DNA from: Alphaproteobacteria bacterium
GTDB taxonomy: Bacteria; Pseudomonadota; Alphaproteobacteria; Reyranellales; Reyranellaceae
DNA: 64,000 bases
Direction of reading: 5' to 3'
Assembly (NCBI GenBank): GCA_017308235.1
Contig: JAFKFL010000007.1
Span: 62,001 to 126,000, forward strand
A model generated the notes under the pieces. It made no database searches. It was not told the origin of the DNA and saw nothing but the letters and a program-made list of their open reading frames with translations. Each line of letters begins with the position of its first letter. The stretch's first letter is position 1. Positions 26,023-35,049 of this stretch are shown here, piece by piece. A program made the position numbers and the translations under genes.

Positions 26023-26934
26023 ATGAGTCGCGCGCCGCGTCTGTCGCAGCTTCCGCTCAATGCCTTGCGTGCCTTCGAGGCATCAGCCCGGCATCTGAGC
26101 TTCACCCGCGCCGGACTGGAGCTGCGCGTGACGCAAGCGGCGGTCAGCCAGCAGGTGAACCGGCTGGAGGCAAGCCTCGGCGCGCGGCTGTTCCGCCGCC
26201 TGCCGCGCGGTCTGGCGCTGACCGACGAGGGCGAGGCGTTGCTGCCCGCTATCGAGCGCGCCTTTCGCCGCATCAGCGAGACCCTCGAACGCTTCCGCGA
26301 CGGCCGTTTCAGCGAGGTCCTCACCGTGGGCGTGGTCGGCACCTTCGCGACCGGTTGGCTGCTGCCGCGTTTGCCGCGCTTCACGCGGGCGCATCCGCGA
26401 ATCGACGTGCGCCTGCACACTAACAACAACCGTGTCGATCTTGCGGGGGAGGGGCTGGATTGCGCCATTCGCTTCGGCGACGGTGCCTGGCATGCGACCG
26501 ATGCGCAGCACCTGTTCGAGGCGCCGCTGACGCCGCTTTGCCCGCCGGCGCTGGCACGCAAGCTTCGCAAGCCGGCGGACCTGCGCCGCCAGACACTGCT
26601 GCGGTCCTACCGCCCTGACGAATGGACACACTGGTTCGAGGCGGCTGGTGGCACGGCGCCAAAGAACCAGGGGCCGGTGTTCGACTCGTCGGTAACGATG
26701 GCAGAGGCGGCGGCGCGCGGAGTCGGCGTGGCGTTGCTGCCGGCAATGATGTTCGCCGAGGATTTGAAGCGCCAGCGACTGGCGAGGCCGTTCAGAGCGG
26801 AAATTTCGCTGGGATCCTACTGGATTACGTCATTGCGCTCGAAACGGCCGAGCGCTGCCATGGAAGCGTTCCGAACCTGGCTGCTGGCCGAAGCGGCAAG
26901 GACACGAGGCCGCCTGCCGGCTAAAGCGCCTTGA
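26023..26934 (+). CDS. ampR: AmpR-type LysR regulator of beta-lactamase
   Basis: 303-residue LTTR. The N-terminus LPLNALRAFEASARHLSFTRA is characteristic of AmpR/GcvA. The effector domain keeps AmpR hallmarks: VGTFATGWLLP with Gly106-Thr107 (equivalent to Gly102-Thr103 of enteric AmpR), NNNRVDLAGEGLD, LLRSYRPDEWTHWF, VFDSSVTMAEAA and DLGSYWIT-like SLGSYWITSL. In the family these bind muropeptides or UDP-MurNAc-pentapeptide and switch the divergent beta-lactamase on. Here the partner is class A, as with PenR/PenA, rather than AmpC. Its 3' end overlaps the convergent dehalogenase-like gene by 14 bases. Confidence 0.93.
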   Translation: MSRAPRLSQLPLNALRAFEASARHLSFTRAGLELRVTQAAVSQQVNRLEASLGARLFRRLPRGLALTDEGEALLPAIERAFRRISETLERFRDGRFSEVLTVGVVGTFATGWLLPRLPRFTRAHPRIDVRLHTNNNRVDLAGEGLDCAIRFGDGAWHATDAQHLFEAPLTPLCPPALARKLRKPADLRRQTLLRSYRPDEWTHWFEAAGGTAPKNQGPVFDSSVTMAEAAARGVGVALLPAMMFAEDLKRQRLARPFRAEISLGSYWITSLRSKRPSAAMEAFRTWLLAEAARTRGRLPAKAP

Positions 26935-27805
26935 TTGCCGCCCGCGCGATCGGCGTGCCCCATTCCTGCGTGAAATGGCCAGCGCCCGCGACCTCGAGAG
27001 GCGGCGGGCAGTTGCGGATGTCGGCATGCAGCGCCCTCATCACCGGAGGCCCCAGCACCGGATCGGTCATGCCGATCGCCATCAGGCTCCTGCCGGCCCA
27101 ATCGTTGCGCCAGAAATCCCGTGCCTGTCGGCTGAGTGCGGCACCGTCGGCCTCGGGATGGTCGGGAACCAAGTTGGGGAAGCGCCGCACACCCGCTTTG
27201 TACGAAGCATCCGGGAAGGGGGCGGCGTAGGCCATCGCCTCGGCGGCCGAGAGGTGAGGGCAGGCGCGCTGCATCAGCCGGGCGACATCCATGTCGGGGC
27301 TGCGGTTGGAGAAGGCACGCCAGTCGAGGAAACCTTGGCCCAGGGGAGCATCGCCGGTGGCCAGCGTGGTGTTCATCACCAGCAACCCCGTGAACCGTTC
27401 CGGCATCGCCATCGGCAGGGTGAGGCCGATCAGGCCACCCCAGTCCTGCACCACCAGTGCGATGTTCGTGAGATCGAGCGCCTCGATCAGGCCCGTGATC
27501 GATTCACGATGGAAGCGGAAAGTATAGGTCGATTCCTCGACCGGCTTGTCGGAGCGGCCGAACCCCGGGAAGTCGGGTGCGATCACACGGTGCCCTGCTG
27601 CCACGAAGACCGGGATCATGCGCCGATAGAGATAGCTCCAGGTGGGCTGACCATGCAGGCAAAGCCAGGTTTTCGAGGCGTGCCGCGGGCCGGTATCAAC
27701 ATAGTGCAGCCGAAGCCCGTCCGGCCGCTGCCAGTAAGAGGGTGCGTATGGCCAGTCGGGCAGGTTCGAGAAACAGTCGTTGGGTGTACGCAGTGGCTCG
27801 GCCAA
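26921..27805 (-). CDS. Haloalkane dehalogenase-like alpha/beta hydrolase (HLD-I type)
   Basis: 294 residues when started at the TTG at 27805, which has GGAGG eight bases upstream and gives MAEPLRTPNDCFSNLPDWP, matching the usual dehalogenase N-terminus. Upstream open frame to 27946 has no homologous look and no ATG nearby. The catalytic set matches DhlA: nucleophile Asp121 and halide-binding Trp122 in VVQDWGG, oxyanion segment HGQPTWSYLYRRM, acid Asp248 in GMTDPVLGP, base His277 in AGHFTQEWG, and a cap-domain Trp162. The reaction would be hydrolytic removal of halide from a haloalkane. It overlaps ampR convergently and is divergent from the 51-residue gene. Confidence 0.85.
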   Translation of the reverse strand: MAEPLRTPNDCFSNLPDWPYAPSYWQRPDGLRLHYVDTGPRHASKTWLCLHGQPTWSYLYRRMIPVFVAAGHRVIAPDFPGFGRSDKPVEESTYTFRFHRESITGLIEALDLTNIALVVQDWGGLIGLTLPMAMPERFTGLLVMNTTLATGDAPLGQGFLDWRAFSNRSPDMDVARLMQRACPHLSAAEAMAYAAPFPDASYKAGVRRFPNLVPDHPEADGAALSRQARDFWRNDWAGRSLMAIGMTDPVLGPPVMRALHADIRNCPPPLEVAGAGHFTQEWGTPIARAAIKAL

Positions 27806-27823
27806 TGTTGTATCCTCCGCCCG

Positions 27824-27979
27824 ATGAAAGAACCCGGAAAGCCCGCTCCTGCACCGGCCGCCGCCGGGGACGAGCGCGCCCAGCGCCTGGCCGCCGCCTT
27901 GCGCGAAAACCTCAGGCGGCGCAAGGCCCAGGCTCGCGCCAAGCAAGAGGCGGGAGAACAGAAGTCGACCAAAGATTGA
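27824..27979 (+). CDS. Small conserved-looking basic protein, 51 residues
   Basis: 51 residues, almost entirely Ala, Arg, Lys, Glu and Gln. A Pro/Ala-rich start is followed by a predicted amphipathic helix, [20 protein letters not shown] recall similar short proteins upstream of housekeeping genes in alphaproteobacteria, but cannot confirm that here. The ATG at 27824 overlaps the divergent dehalogenase Shine-Dalgarno region and lacks a strong site of its own. It lies 79 bases before dcd on the same strand. Function is unknown; RNA binding is possible from the charge but is only a guess. Confidence 0.55.
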   Translation: MKEPGKPAPAPAAAGDERAQRLAAALRENLRRRKAQARAKQEAGEQKSTKD

Positions 27980-28058
27980 GCGGCGCGGCCGCCTCGTTTA
28001 CAACCCGTCTCAAGGCCCCTCGGCCGATAAGCACCCCCTCGCGGAAACCAAGAAGAAA

Positions 28059-28613
28059 ATGGCCATCCTTTCCGACCGCTGGATTCGCCGCATGGCGGAG
28101 GAGAAGGGCATGATCGAGCCCTTCGTCGATGCCCAGAAGCGCGACGGCATCATTTCTTACGGCCTCTCGTCCTACGGTTACGACGCGCGGGTGGGCAATG
28201 ATTTCAAGATCTTCACCAACGTCGATTCGGCGGTGGTGGACCCGAAGAATTTTGCTGAGAACAGTTTTGTCGATCGCACGACCGACGTGTGCATCATCCC
28301 GCCCAACTCGTTCGCGCTCGCCCGCACGGTCGAATATTTCCGCATCCCGCGTGACGTTCTGGTCATCTGCGTGGGCAAGTCGACCTATGCCCGCTGCGGC
28401 ATCATCGTAAACGTGACGCCGCTCGAGCCCGAATGGGAGGGCCACGTCACGCTCGAATTCTCCAACACCACGCCCTTGCCGGCGAAGATCTATGCCAACG
28501 AGGGCGCGGCGCAGTTCCTGTTCTTGCAGGGCAACGAGCCCTGCGAGGTCTCTTATCGCGACAAGGCCGGCAAGTATCAGGGCCAGCGTGGCGTCACGCT
28601 GCCCAAGATCTGA
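28059..28613 (+). CDS. dcd: dCTP deaminase
   Basis: 184-residue homotrimeric enzyme converting dCTP to dUTP plus ammonia for thymidylate synthesis. The family signature is clear: [13 protein letters not shown] near residue 30, [25 protein letters not shown] with the catalytic Glu near 128, and a C-terminal [22 protein letters not shown] phosphate lid. It is 15 bases upstream of murA, so the two are probably co-transcribed. Confidence 0.97.
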   Translation: MAILSDRWIRRMAEEKGMIEPFVDAQKRDGIISYGLSSYGYDARVGNDFKIFTNVDSAVVDPKNFAENSFVDRTTDVCIIPPNSFALARTVEYFRIPRDVLVICVGKSTYARCGIIVNVTPLEPEWEGHVTLEFSNTTPLPAKIYANEGAAQFLFLQGNEPCEVSYRDKAGKYQGQRGVTLPKI

Positions 28614-28628
28614 GCGGGGGGAGTACAA

Positions 28629-29909
28629 ATGGATCGCATCCGCATCAAGGGCGGCCGCCAGCTCAAGGGCGAGATCGTCGTCTCGGGATCGAAGAACGCC
28701 TGCCTGCCGCTCATGGTCACGTCAATGCTGACCGACAAGCCGCTCACGCTGAAGAACGTGCCGCGGCTCGCCGACATCACGACCATGATCCACCTACTGC
28801 AGCAGCATGGTGTCGAGGTCTCCGCGGCTCCTGGTGAGAACGGCCACAGCCACGGCACGACGCTCACCCTCAAGGCTGGCAAGATCACCTCGACCACGGC
28901 GCCCTACGACATCGTCCGCAAGATGAGGGCGTCGGTGCTGGTGCTGGGCGCACTGCTCGCGCGCGAGGGCGAGGCGCGCGTGTCGCTGCCCGGTGGCTGC
29001 GCCATCGGCGCGCGTCCCGTCGATCTGCACATCGCGGGCCTCAAGGCCATGGGCGCCGAGATCGATATCGATGGCGGCTATATCGTTGCCAGGGCACCGA
29101 AGGGACTGAAGGGTGCGCGCTACACTTTCCCCAAGGTATCCGTGGGCGCCACGGAAAACCTGATGATGGCGGCGGCGCTCGCGAAGGGCACGACCATGAT
29201 CGACAATGCCGCCCGTGAGCCGGAGATCACAGATCTCGCCGAGTGCCTGTCCAAGATGGGCGTGCCCATCACCGGCATCGGCACCGAGACCCTCACGATC
29301 GAAGGCGTGCAGCAACTCAAGGGCACGACGCACACCGTTATTCCTGACCGCATCGAGACCGGGACCTACGCCATGGCGATCGCCATGACGTCGGGTGACG
29401 TCGAGCTGGTGGGTGGCCGCCTCGACCTGATGGAAGCTGCCGCGCAAAGCCTGCGCGCCGCCGGCGTGGTGCTGGAGAAGACCAATCGCGGCTTCCATGT
29501 CGGCCGTGCCAACGGACTGCACGGCGTTGATGTGATGACCGAGCCCTATCCCGGCTTCCCGACCGACCTTCAGGCACAGATGATGGCGCTGATGACGCGT
29601 GCCGAAGGGGCTTCGATGATCACCGAGACGATCTTCGAAAGCCGCTTCATGCACGTGCCGGAACTCGCGCGCATGGGTGCCAATGTCACGGTCCATCATG
29701 AGTCTGCGCTGGTGCGCGGCGTGCCGAAGCTGCGGGGAGCGGAAGTTATGGCGACCGACCTGCGTGCCTCTGTCTCGCTTGCGATCGCAGGTCTTGCCGC
29801 CGAAGGCGATACGACGCTCCACCGCGTCTATCATCTCGATCGCGGTTATGAGCGACTGGAAGAGAAGCTTGCCGCCTGTGGTGCCGATATCGAGCGCCTG
29901 AAAGGGTGA
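28629..29909 (+). CDS. murA: UDP-N-acetylglucosamine 1-carboxyvinyltransferase
   Basis: 426-residue enzyme for the first committed step of peptidoglycan synthesis, adding enolpyruvate from PEP to UDP-GlcNAc. The N-terminus [20 protein letters not shown] and the active-site loop with Cys124 in [13 protein letters not shown] are standard. Having Cys rather than Asp in the loop predicts fosfomycin sensitivity of the enzyme. GGGGG lies upstream of the ATG. Its stop overlaps a GTG of the next gene (GTGA at 29906-29909). Confidence 0.97.
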   Translation: MDRIRIKGGRQLKGEIVVSGSKNACLPLMVTSMLTDKPLTLKNVPRLADITTMIHLLQQHGVEVSAAPGENGHSHGTTLTLKAGKITSTTAPYDIVRKMRASVLVLGALLAREGEARVSLPGGCAIGARPVDLHIAGLKAMGAEIDIDGGYIVARAPKGLKGARYTFPKVSVGATENLMMAAALAKGTTMIDNAAREPEITDLAECLSKMGVPITGIGTETLTIEGVQQLKGTTHTVIPDRIETGTYAMAIAMTSGDVELVGGRLDLMEAAAQSLRAAGVVLEKTNRGFHVGRANGLHGVDVMTEPYPGFPTDLQAQMMALMTRAEGASMITETIFESRFMHVPELARMGANVTVHHESALVRGVPKLRGAEVMATDLRASVSLAIAGLAAEGDTTLHRVYHLDRGYERLEEKLAACGADIERLKG

Positions 29910-31096
29910 CCTCCAGTCTTGGCGCCTCCCTCGGCTCGCGTTCTTCGGCCATGAAACTGCGTCCTATCGGCATTGCCGTCCTTCTCATCGCGGCCGTCGC
30001 GGCCCCGGCCATTTGGCTGCCGATGATGGCCGCGCTGGCCGTCTGGGCGCTCGTGGCGTTGCTCGGTGTCGTGTGGTTTCGCAAACCGGTGTGGCGTAAC
30101 GCTTCGCTGTTTCTGGCCGCGACGCTCTTCGGCCTGGCAGGTCTCGAGTTTGCTTTCTGGATCATCGATCCGCAGTCCACCAACTCGGGGACAGTGAAGC
30201 TTGATGTTCCTGATCATTGGCTGATCGAAGACGATGTCGTCGGCTTCAAGCTGAAGCCGGGCATCATCGTCGATTCGATGTCCAAATACGGTGATCAGGT
30301 CCTCTTCCACCAGAAATACACGATCGATGCTGCTGGCGCGCGCGCAACGCCCGGATCTGTGTCGAACGGGCCAACCTATCTTTTCATCGGCGACTCGCTG
30401 ATCTTCAGTCAGGGCCTTGGAGATGACGAAGCCATGGCCTCGCAGTTCGCCCAAAGCCTGCAGCCCCCCGCGCATGTCGTAAATCTCGGCGTGCCGGGCT
30501 ATGCCCTGAACAACCTTGTTCGAGCCGTCGAAACCGGACAGTACGATCCGTTCGTCGTCGGCAAGGTCAAAGCCGTGATCGCCTGGATTGCGCACTATCA
30601 CATGGATCGTGTGACCGGCGATCAACCGTGGCTCGCCGAGTCGCCTCGCTACGCACTGGAAAGCGACGGTCGCGTCCGTTACACGGGCGACTTTCTCGAC
30701 TATCGCTTATCCCATCCACTGGATGGCACCTACTATGTCGCACGCCACAACTTCCGCTCGGTCGCACGAGCCAGTCACACTTCGATGCAACGCAAGCAGG
30801 CTGTCCTTTATGTCGCGTTACTGGCCCAGCTCAGGGACCTCGTGAAGGAGCGCTACGGCGCGCCGCTAGTGCTGATCATCGACTGGCCTCAACAGGTCGA
30901 GCCGGGGGCCAACGACAACGACTACGTTCCTGTCTACCAGTCCATCGCGGCCTTGGGCATGCCGATGGTCTCGGTCCGTCAGATCATCGGTCCTTACCAA
31001 AACTGGTCCAAGTACCTCATTCCCCATGACGGACATCCCAATGCACGCCTGGCCAAGCTCGTTGCGCAAACGTTGCGAAAGACACTCGCCCAATGA
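29906..31096 (+). CDS. Membrane-anchored SGNH-like hydrolase of unknown role
   Basis: 396 residues from a GTG that overlaps the murA stop, or 381 from the ATG at 29951; the GTG is preferred for coupling. Two or three N-terminal hydrophobic segments (to about residue 90) anchor an extracytoplasmic domain. That domain shows SGNH/GDSL-like blocks: [12 protein letters not shown] (nucleophile Ser), [13 protein letters not shown], and a late [13 protein letters not shown] with a Asp-x-x-His pair. It could deacylate a lipid or glycan, and the neighbourhood of murA suggests an envelope role. The assignment rests on motif blocks alone. Confidence 0.7.
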   Translation: MTSSLGASLGSRSSAMKLRPIGIAVLLIAAVAAPAIWLPMMAALAVWALVALLGVVWFRKPVWRNASLFLAATLFGLAGLEFAFWIIDPQSTNSGTVKLDVPDHWLIEDDVVGFKLKPGIIVDSMSKYGDQVLFHQKYTIDAAGARATPGSVSNGPTYLFIGDSLIFSQGLGDDEAMASQFAQSLQPPAHVVNLGVPGYALNNLVRAVETGQYDPFVVGKVKAVIAWIAHYHMDRVTGDQPWLAESPRYALESDGRVRYTGDFLDYRLSHPLDGTYYVARHNFRSVARASHTSMQRKQAVLYVALLAQLRDLVKERYGAPLVLIIDWPQQVEPGANDNDYVPVYQSIAALGMPMVSVRQIIGPYQNWSKYLIPHDGHPNARLAKLVAQTLRKTLAQ

Positions 31097-31173
31097 AGGC
31101 CGTGTCGCCTGGAATGACGCTATCGTTGTCGCGACGCTGTGCTAGGTAGGCCGTCCATGCCAATCTGCCCGGA

Positions 31174-31599
31174 ATGACTGAAAAGCTGAAGCTCACGGCG
31201 CTGGACGCCGACGATCTCGCCGTGATCTCGGCGGCAGTGCAGGATTCGCTGGTCGCGGTGCGTGACTGCGCTTTCTTTGCTGATGAGAAGCGCTTTGTTC
31301 TCCTGTTGAACCGCTTCTGCTGGGAGGCCGATGCGACCATCGACACGGCCTATTGGCGGACCCATTCCGCCCTTGTTTTCAACGAGGTAGAGGCCGTCCA
31401 CCATCACAAGATCCCGCTTCAGCAACCCGACCGGATGCTGGAGTTGCTGGCCGTGGGGCAGGGCAAAAACGGTTCCGTGACGCTGAGCTTTGCCGCCGCC
31501 CGCGCCATACGGCTGGAAATCGGCCGGCTTGCGTGCCATTTGGGGGACGTCGGGGAGCCTTGGCCTACCCCGTGGAAGCCCGCCCATCCGGTCGAATAG
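31174..31599 (+). CDS. DUF2948 family protein
   Basis: 141-residue protein matching the alphaproteobacterial DUF2948 type, with the diagnostic opening KLTALDADDLAVISAAVQDSLV and a later RFVLLLNRFCWE. No catalytic motif or membrane segment is visible. It sits between the SGNH-like gene and hisG, a conserved-looking position beside hisG-hisD. Function is unknown. Confidence 0.88.
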   Translation: MTEKLKLTALDADDLAVISAAVQDSLVAVRDCAFFADEKRFVLLLNRFCWEADATIDTAYWRTHSALVFNEVEAVHHHKIPLQQPDRMLELLAVGQGKNGSVTLSFAAARAIRLEIGRLACHLGDVGEPWPTPWKPAHPVE

Positions 31600-31647
31600 C
31601 CTTTGGCCCCGACCCGGGGCGGGCATTCGTTACTGGAGCGATTGGTT

Positions 31648-32316
31648 GTGTCGAGCGAAGCGAACGAGAAGCTGATCCTGGCCGTGCCCAAGGGGCGCAT
31701 CCTCGACGAGGCGGGGCCATTGCTGCACGCCGCCAACGTCGAGCCCGAGCCGGCCTTTGCCGATCCCGATGCACGTCAATTGCGATTCGTGACCAACCAT
31801 CCGGATCTCGACATCATCCGCGTGCGCTCGTTCGACGTGGCGACCTTCGTGGCCTTCGGCGCGGCCCATCTCGGCATCGCGGGCTATGATGTGCTGATGG
31901 AGTTCGACTATCCCGAGATCTATGCGCCGATCGACCTCGGCATCGGCAAGTGCCGGCTGGCGGTCGCGGAGCCCGCGGAAATGGCGAATAGCGACGATCC
32001 CCGGCGCTGGAGCCACGTGCGCATCGCCACCAAATATCCCGAGGTGACGCGGCGCCACTTCGCCGCGCGCGGCGTGCAGGCCGAATGCGTGAAGCTTTCG
32101 GGTGCCATGGAACTTGCACCCTCGCTCGGCCTCAGCCATCGCATTGTCGATCTGGTCGATTCGGGCCGCACGCTGCGCGACAACGGCCTGGTCGAGATCG
32201 AGCACATCGCAGACGTCACCTCGCGCTTCATCGTCAATCGCGCCGCGCTCAAGACGCAGCCGGAGCGCGTCGGCCACTGGGTCGATCGCTTTCGCGAGGT
32301 GAGCCGTGCCGCCTGA
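31648..32316 (+). CDS. hisG: ATP phosphoribosyltransferase, short form
   Basis: 222-residue catalytic subunit for the first step of histidine synthesis (ATP + PRPP to phosphoribosyl-ATP). Seen motifs: [16 protein letters not shown] at the N-terminus and the PRPP loop [14 protein letters not shown]. The GTG at 31648 is chosen because GGAG lies nine bases upstream; the TTG at 31603 is less likely. The ~220-residue length and lack of the C-terminal regulatory domain mark the short form, which needs HisZ for activity and feedback. No hisZ is in the window. It overlaps hisD by 11 bases. Confidence 0.95.
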   Translation: MSSEANEKLILAVPKGRILDEAGPLLHAANVEPEPAFADPDARQLRFVTNHPDLDIIRVRSFDVATFVAFGAAHLGIAGYDVLMEFDYPEIYAPIDLGIGKCRLAVAEPAEMANSDDPRRWSHVRIATKYPEVTRRHFAARGVQAECVKLSGAMELAPSLGLSHRIVDLVDSGRTLRDNGLVEIEHIADVTSRFIVNRAALKTQPERVGHWVDRFREVSRAA

Positions 32317-33622
32317 CGGGCCGACAAGACTCGACGCCTCGTCGCCCGGTTTCGAAAAGGACTTCTCGGCTTTCCTCTCGCGCAACCGGGACACCGATGA
32401 GAACGTCGACCGTATCGTCGCAGACATCGTAGCCGACGTGCGCGCGCGCGGTGACGCGGCGCTGGTCGAGTATACGCGGAAATTCGACAGGGTCGAGACC
32501 GACGCCGCGGGCCTGCGTGTCTCCGAAGCCGAGCGTCGTGCCGCCGCGGCGCAGGCATCGGCGGCGCAACGCGAGGCGCTGGAATTCGCGGCCCGGCGCA
32601 TCGAAGCCTTCCATCGCGCGCTCTTGCCCAAGGACGTCGACTTCACCGATCACACCGGTACGCGGCTCGGGGCGCGCTATAGGCCGCTCGACTCGGTGGG
32701 TGTCTACGTGCCGGGTGGCACGGCGGCCTATCCCTCGTCGGTGCTGATGAACATCGTGCCGGCCAAGGTGGCGGGCGTGAAGCGCGTCGTCATGGTCGTG
32801 CCGACGCCGGGTGGCACGCTCAATCCATTGGTCATGCTGGCTGCCGAGATTGCCGGCGCTGACGAGATCTGGCGCATCGGCGGCGCACAGGCCGTGGCGG
32901 CGCTCGCTTATGGCACGGCGTCGATGAGGCCGGTCGACAAGATCACCGGCCCGGGCAATGCCTTCGTTGCCGCCGCCAAGCGGCGCGTCTTCGGTCAGGT
33001 CGGCATCGACCTGATCGCAGGTCCCTCGGAGATCCTGGTGGTCGCCGATCGGCACAACGATCCCGCCTGGATCGCCGCCGATCTCCTGTCCCAGGCCGAG
33101 CACGATGCCTCCTCGCAGTCGGTGTTGATTGCCGACGACAAGGCCTTCGCCGGGGCGGTCATCCGGGCGGTCGATACAGAGCTCAAGACCCTCGCGCGCG
33201 CCGATATCGCGGCGGCCAGCTGGCGCGACAACGGCGCCATCATCCTGGTGCCCGACCTGGCGCAATCGGCGCCGATCGTCGATCGCATCGCCGCCGAGCA
33301 TGTCGAGCTCGCGATGGAACCGGATGCGGCCGAGGCGCTGAGCCAAAAGATCGCCCATGCCGGGGCGATTTTCCTTGGCCGTCATACGCCCGAGGCCATC
33401 GGCGACTATGTGGCCGGCACCAATCACGTGCTGCCGACCTCGCGGGCCGCGCGTTTCTCGGGCGGCCTTTCCGTCGCGGATTTCCTGAAGCGCACCTCGA
33501 TCGTCGGCTGCTCTCCGGCAGCGCTGGCGGAACTCGGTCCGGCGGCATTGGCGCTCGCCGAGGCGGAAGGGCTTGACGCGCACGGCCGTTCCATCTCCAT
33601 CCGGTTGAACCGCCGCGGCTGA
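32306..33622 (+). CDS. hisD: Histidinol dehydrogenase
   Basis: 438-residue zinc enzyme that oxidises L-histidinol to L-histidine with two NAD+. Family blocks are clear: [58 protein letters not shown] with Zn-site residues, and IAAEHVELA carrying the catalytic Glu-His pair. The GTG at 32306 overlaps the 3' end of hisG, so the genes are coupled. Five bases separate it from the UPF0262 gene. Confidence 0.96.
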   Translation: MPPDGPTRLDASSPGFEKDFSAFLSRNRDTDENVDRIVADIVADVRARGDAALVEYTRKFDRVETDAAGLRVSEAERRAAAAQASAAQREALEFAARRIEAFHRALLPKDVDFTDHTGTRLGARYRPLDSVGVYVPGGTAAYPSSVLMNIVPAKVAGVKRVVMVVPTPGGTLNPLVMLAAEIAGADEIWRIGGAQAVAALAYGTASMRPVDKITGPGNAFVAAAKRRVFGQVGIDLIAGPSEILVVADRHNDPAWIAADLLSQAEHDASSQSVLIADDKAFAGAVIRAVDTELKTLARADIAAASWRDNGAIILVPDLAQSAPIVDRIAAEHVELAMEPDAAEALSQKIAHAGAIFLGRHTPEAIGDYVAGTNHVLPTSRAARFSGGLSVADFLKRTSIVGCSPAALAELGPAALALAEAEGLDAHGRSISIRLNRRG

Positions 33623-33627
33623 CGACC

Positions 33628-34125
33628 ATGGCCCATCCGCCATCACCGGCAGAGACCACGCCGCGGCGCATCGTTGATATCGTGCTTGACGAGAAATCGG
33701 TGGCGCGGCGCTCGCCCGAGGTCGACCACGAGCGTGCCGTCGCCCTGTTCGATCTTCTGGAGGAGAACGACTTCGCCCTCGTGAATGGCGAGTCCGGTCC
33801 CTACAAGCTGCATATCGGCATCTTCGAACAGCGGCTGGTGTTCAGCGTCTATGCCGCCGACGACCGCAAGCTGCGTGACGTCATCCTGTCGCTGACGCCG
33901 TTCCGCAAGATCGTGAAGGACTACTTTCTGATCTGCGGCAGCTATTACGCCGCCATCAAGAAGCTGGGGCCGGCGCAGATCGAGGCGCTCGACATGGGAC
34001 GCCGCGGTTTGCACAACGAGGGCTCCGAACTGCTGCGTGAGCGGCTCGACGGCAAGATCGAGCTCGACCTCGATACGGCACGGCGGATCTTCACCCTGAT
34101 CTGCGCCCTGCACATCAAGGTCTGA
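33628..34125 (+). CDS. UPF0262 family protein
   Basis: 165-residue protein that matches the alphaproteobacterial UPF0262 family by its central SLTPFRKIVKDYFLICGSYY and LHNEGSELLRERL segments and by its place just after hisD. No membrane segment or known catalytic motif. It is linked to both neighbours by spacers of five and two bases, so it belongs to the his-linked operon. Function is unknown. Confidence 0.9.
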   Translation: MAHPPSPAETTPRRIVDIVLDEKSVARRSPEVDHERAVALFDLLEENDFALVNGESGPYKLHIGIFEQRLVFSVYAADDRKLRDVILSLTPFRKIVKDYFLICGSYYAAIKKLGPAQIEALDMGRRGLHNEGSELLRERLDGKIELDLDTARRIFTLICALHIKV

Positions 34126-34127
34126 GG

Positions 34128-34577
34128 ATGAGGAACGGCGAACTCCCCAGCAGCCTGCTCTTCGCCTGTACCTACAATTCGATTCGCTCCCCCATGGCCG
34201 AAGCCCTGGCGCGGCGTCTCTACGGCCAGGCGGTCTATATTGAGTCGGTCGGTGTCCATTGCGGCGACCTCGACGCCTTTGTTTTGGCGGTGCTGGACGA
34301 GATCGGCATCGACAGCCATGCCCATCGCGCCAAGAGCTTCGACGATGTCGAAGCGAGCTCGTTCGACCTGATCGTGAGCCTGTCGCCCGAGGCCCATCAC
34401 AGTGCGCTCGAGTTCACGCGCAGTGCTGCGACCGACGTCGAGTACTGGCCGGTCCCCGATCCCAGCGCCGTCGAGGGCTCACGCGAGACCCGGCTCGACG
34501 CCTATCGCCGCGTCCGCGACCTGATCCTCACCCGCCTCAAGACAAGGTTCGGCTCACCATCGGGCCCGACATTGTAG
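34128..34577 (+). CDS. Low-molecular-weight protein-tyrosine-phosphatase-like protein
   Basis: 149 residues of the LMWP/arsenate-reductase fold. The P-loop C-x5-R is at Cys14-Arg20 (FACTYNSIRSPMAEAL), and the general-acid region is WPVPDPS near residue 110. The P-loop sequence CTYNSIRS is closer to bacterial LMW phosphatases that follow UPF0262 in alphaproteobacteria than to ArsC, which usually has CTGNSCRS. Two bases separate it from the UPF0262 gene, so it is the last gene of the his-linked run. It could dephosphorylate a protein or a small phosphate ester. Confidence 0.88.
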   Translation: MRNGELPSSLLFACTYNSIRSPMAEALARRLYGQAVYIESVGVHCGDLDAFVLAVLDEIGIDSHAHRAKSFDDVEASSFDLIVSLSPEAHHSALEFTRSAATDVEYWPVPDPSAVEGSRETRLDAYRRVRDLILTRLKTRFGSPSGPTL

Positions 34578-34624
34578 GCAAGAAACAGGAGGTCCTTCAC
34601 TTCGTTCGAGACCTTTCCAGCCTC

Positions 34625-34966
34625 TTAGGCTGCCCTGCGCATCGTGGCTGCCGACGGCAACATGCCACAATCGATCACCAGCCAGACCTGGCCGACGACC
34701 GGCAGCAGCAGGAGCATCGACCAGAAACCTGTCTTGCCGCGATCGTGACAGCGCTTGATGGTGATCGCGGCCTGCATCCAGATGATGGGAACGGCGAGGA
34801 TCAGGGCGATGCCCGAGCCCATGAAGATGCTGCCTGGCAGCCAGGCGGCGAGCAGCCGGTCGGCGTAGGTCACATAGAGCCCGACGAGCGCCAGCACGAC
34901 CGCCTGGCCGGTCCAAAACGGACCGCGCCCGATCCGGCCTTCGAAGCCGAAGAGCAGCGCCGTCAT
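34625..34966 (-). CDS. DUF805 family membrane protein
   Basis: 113-residue integral membrane protein. The opening ALLFGFEGRIGRGPFW (the DUF805 F-x-G-R-x-x-R-x-x-[FY]W element) is followed by about three or four hydrophobic helices with the conserved KRCHDRGKTGFW turn between them. The ATG at 34966 has GGGAGG upstream; starting at 34993 would add an uncharacteristic tail. It is convergent with the phosphatase gene. Function is unknown in the family. Confidence 0.88.
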   Translation of the reverse strand: MTALLFGFEGRIGRGPFWTGQAVVLALVGLYVTYADRLLAAWLPGSIFMGSGIALILAVPIIWMQAAITIKRCHDRGKTGFWSMLLLLPVVGQVWLVIDCGMLPSAATMRRAA

Positions 34967-35049
34967 TTTTATTTGCCTCCCGTTGGCGGTCATGTCACCG
35001 CGGCGGCAGAGCCTGCCTCACCGGGAAGGGTCGGTCGAGGCCTGAGTGT

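Noticed and set aside
34128-34577. Arsenate reductase (ArsC)
   Set aside because: The P-loop is CTYNSIRS rather than CTGNSCRS, there are no ars neighbours, and the his-linked position fits an LMW phosphatase.
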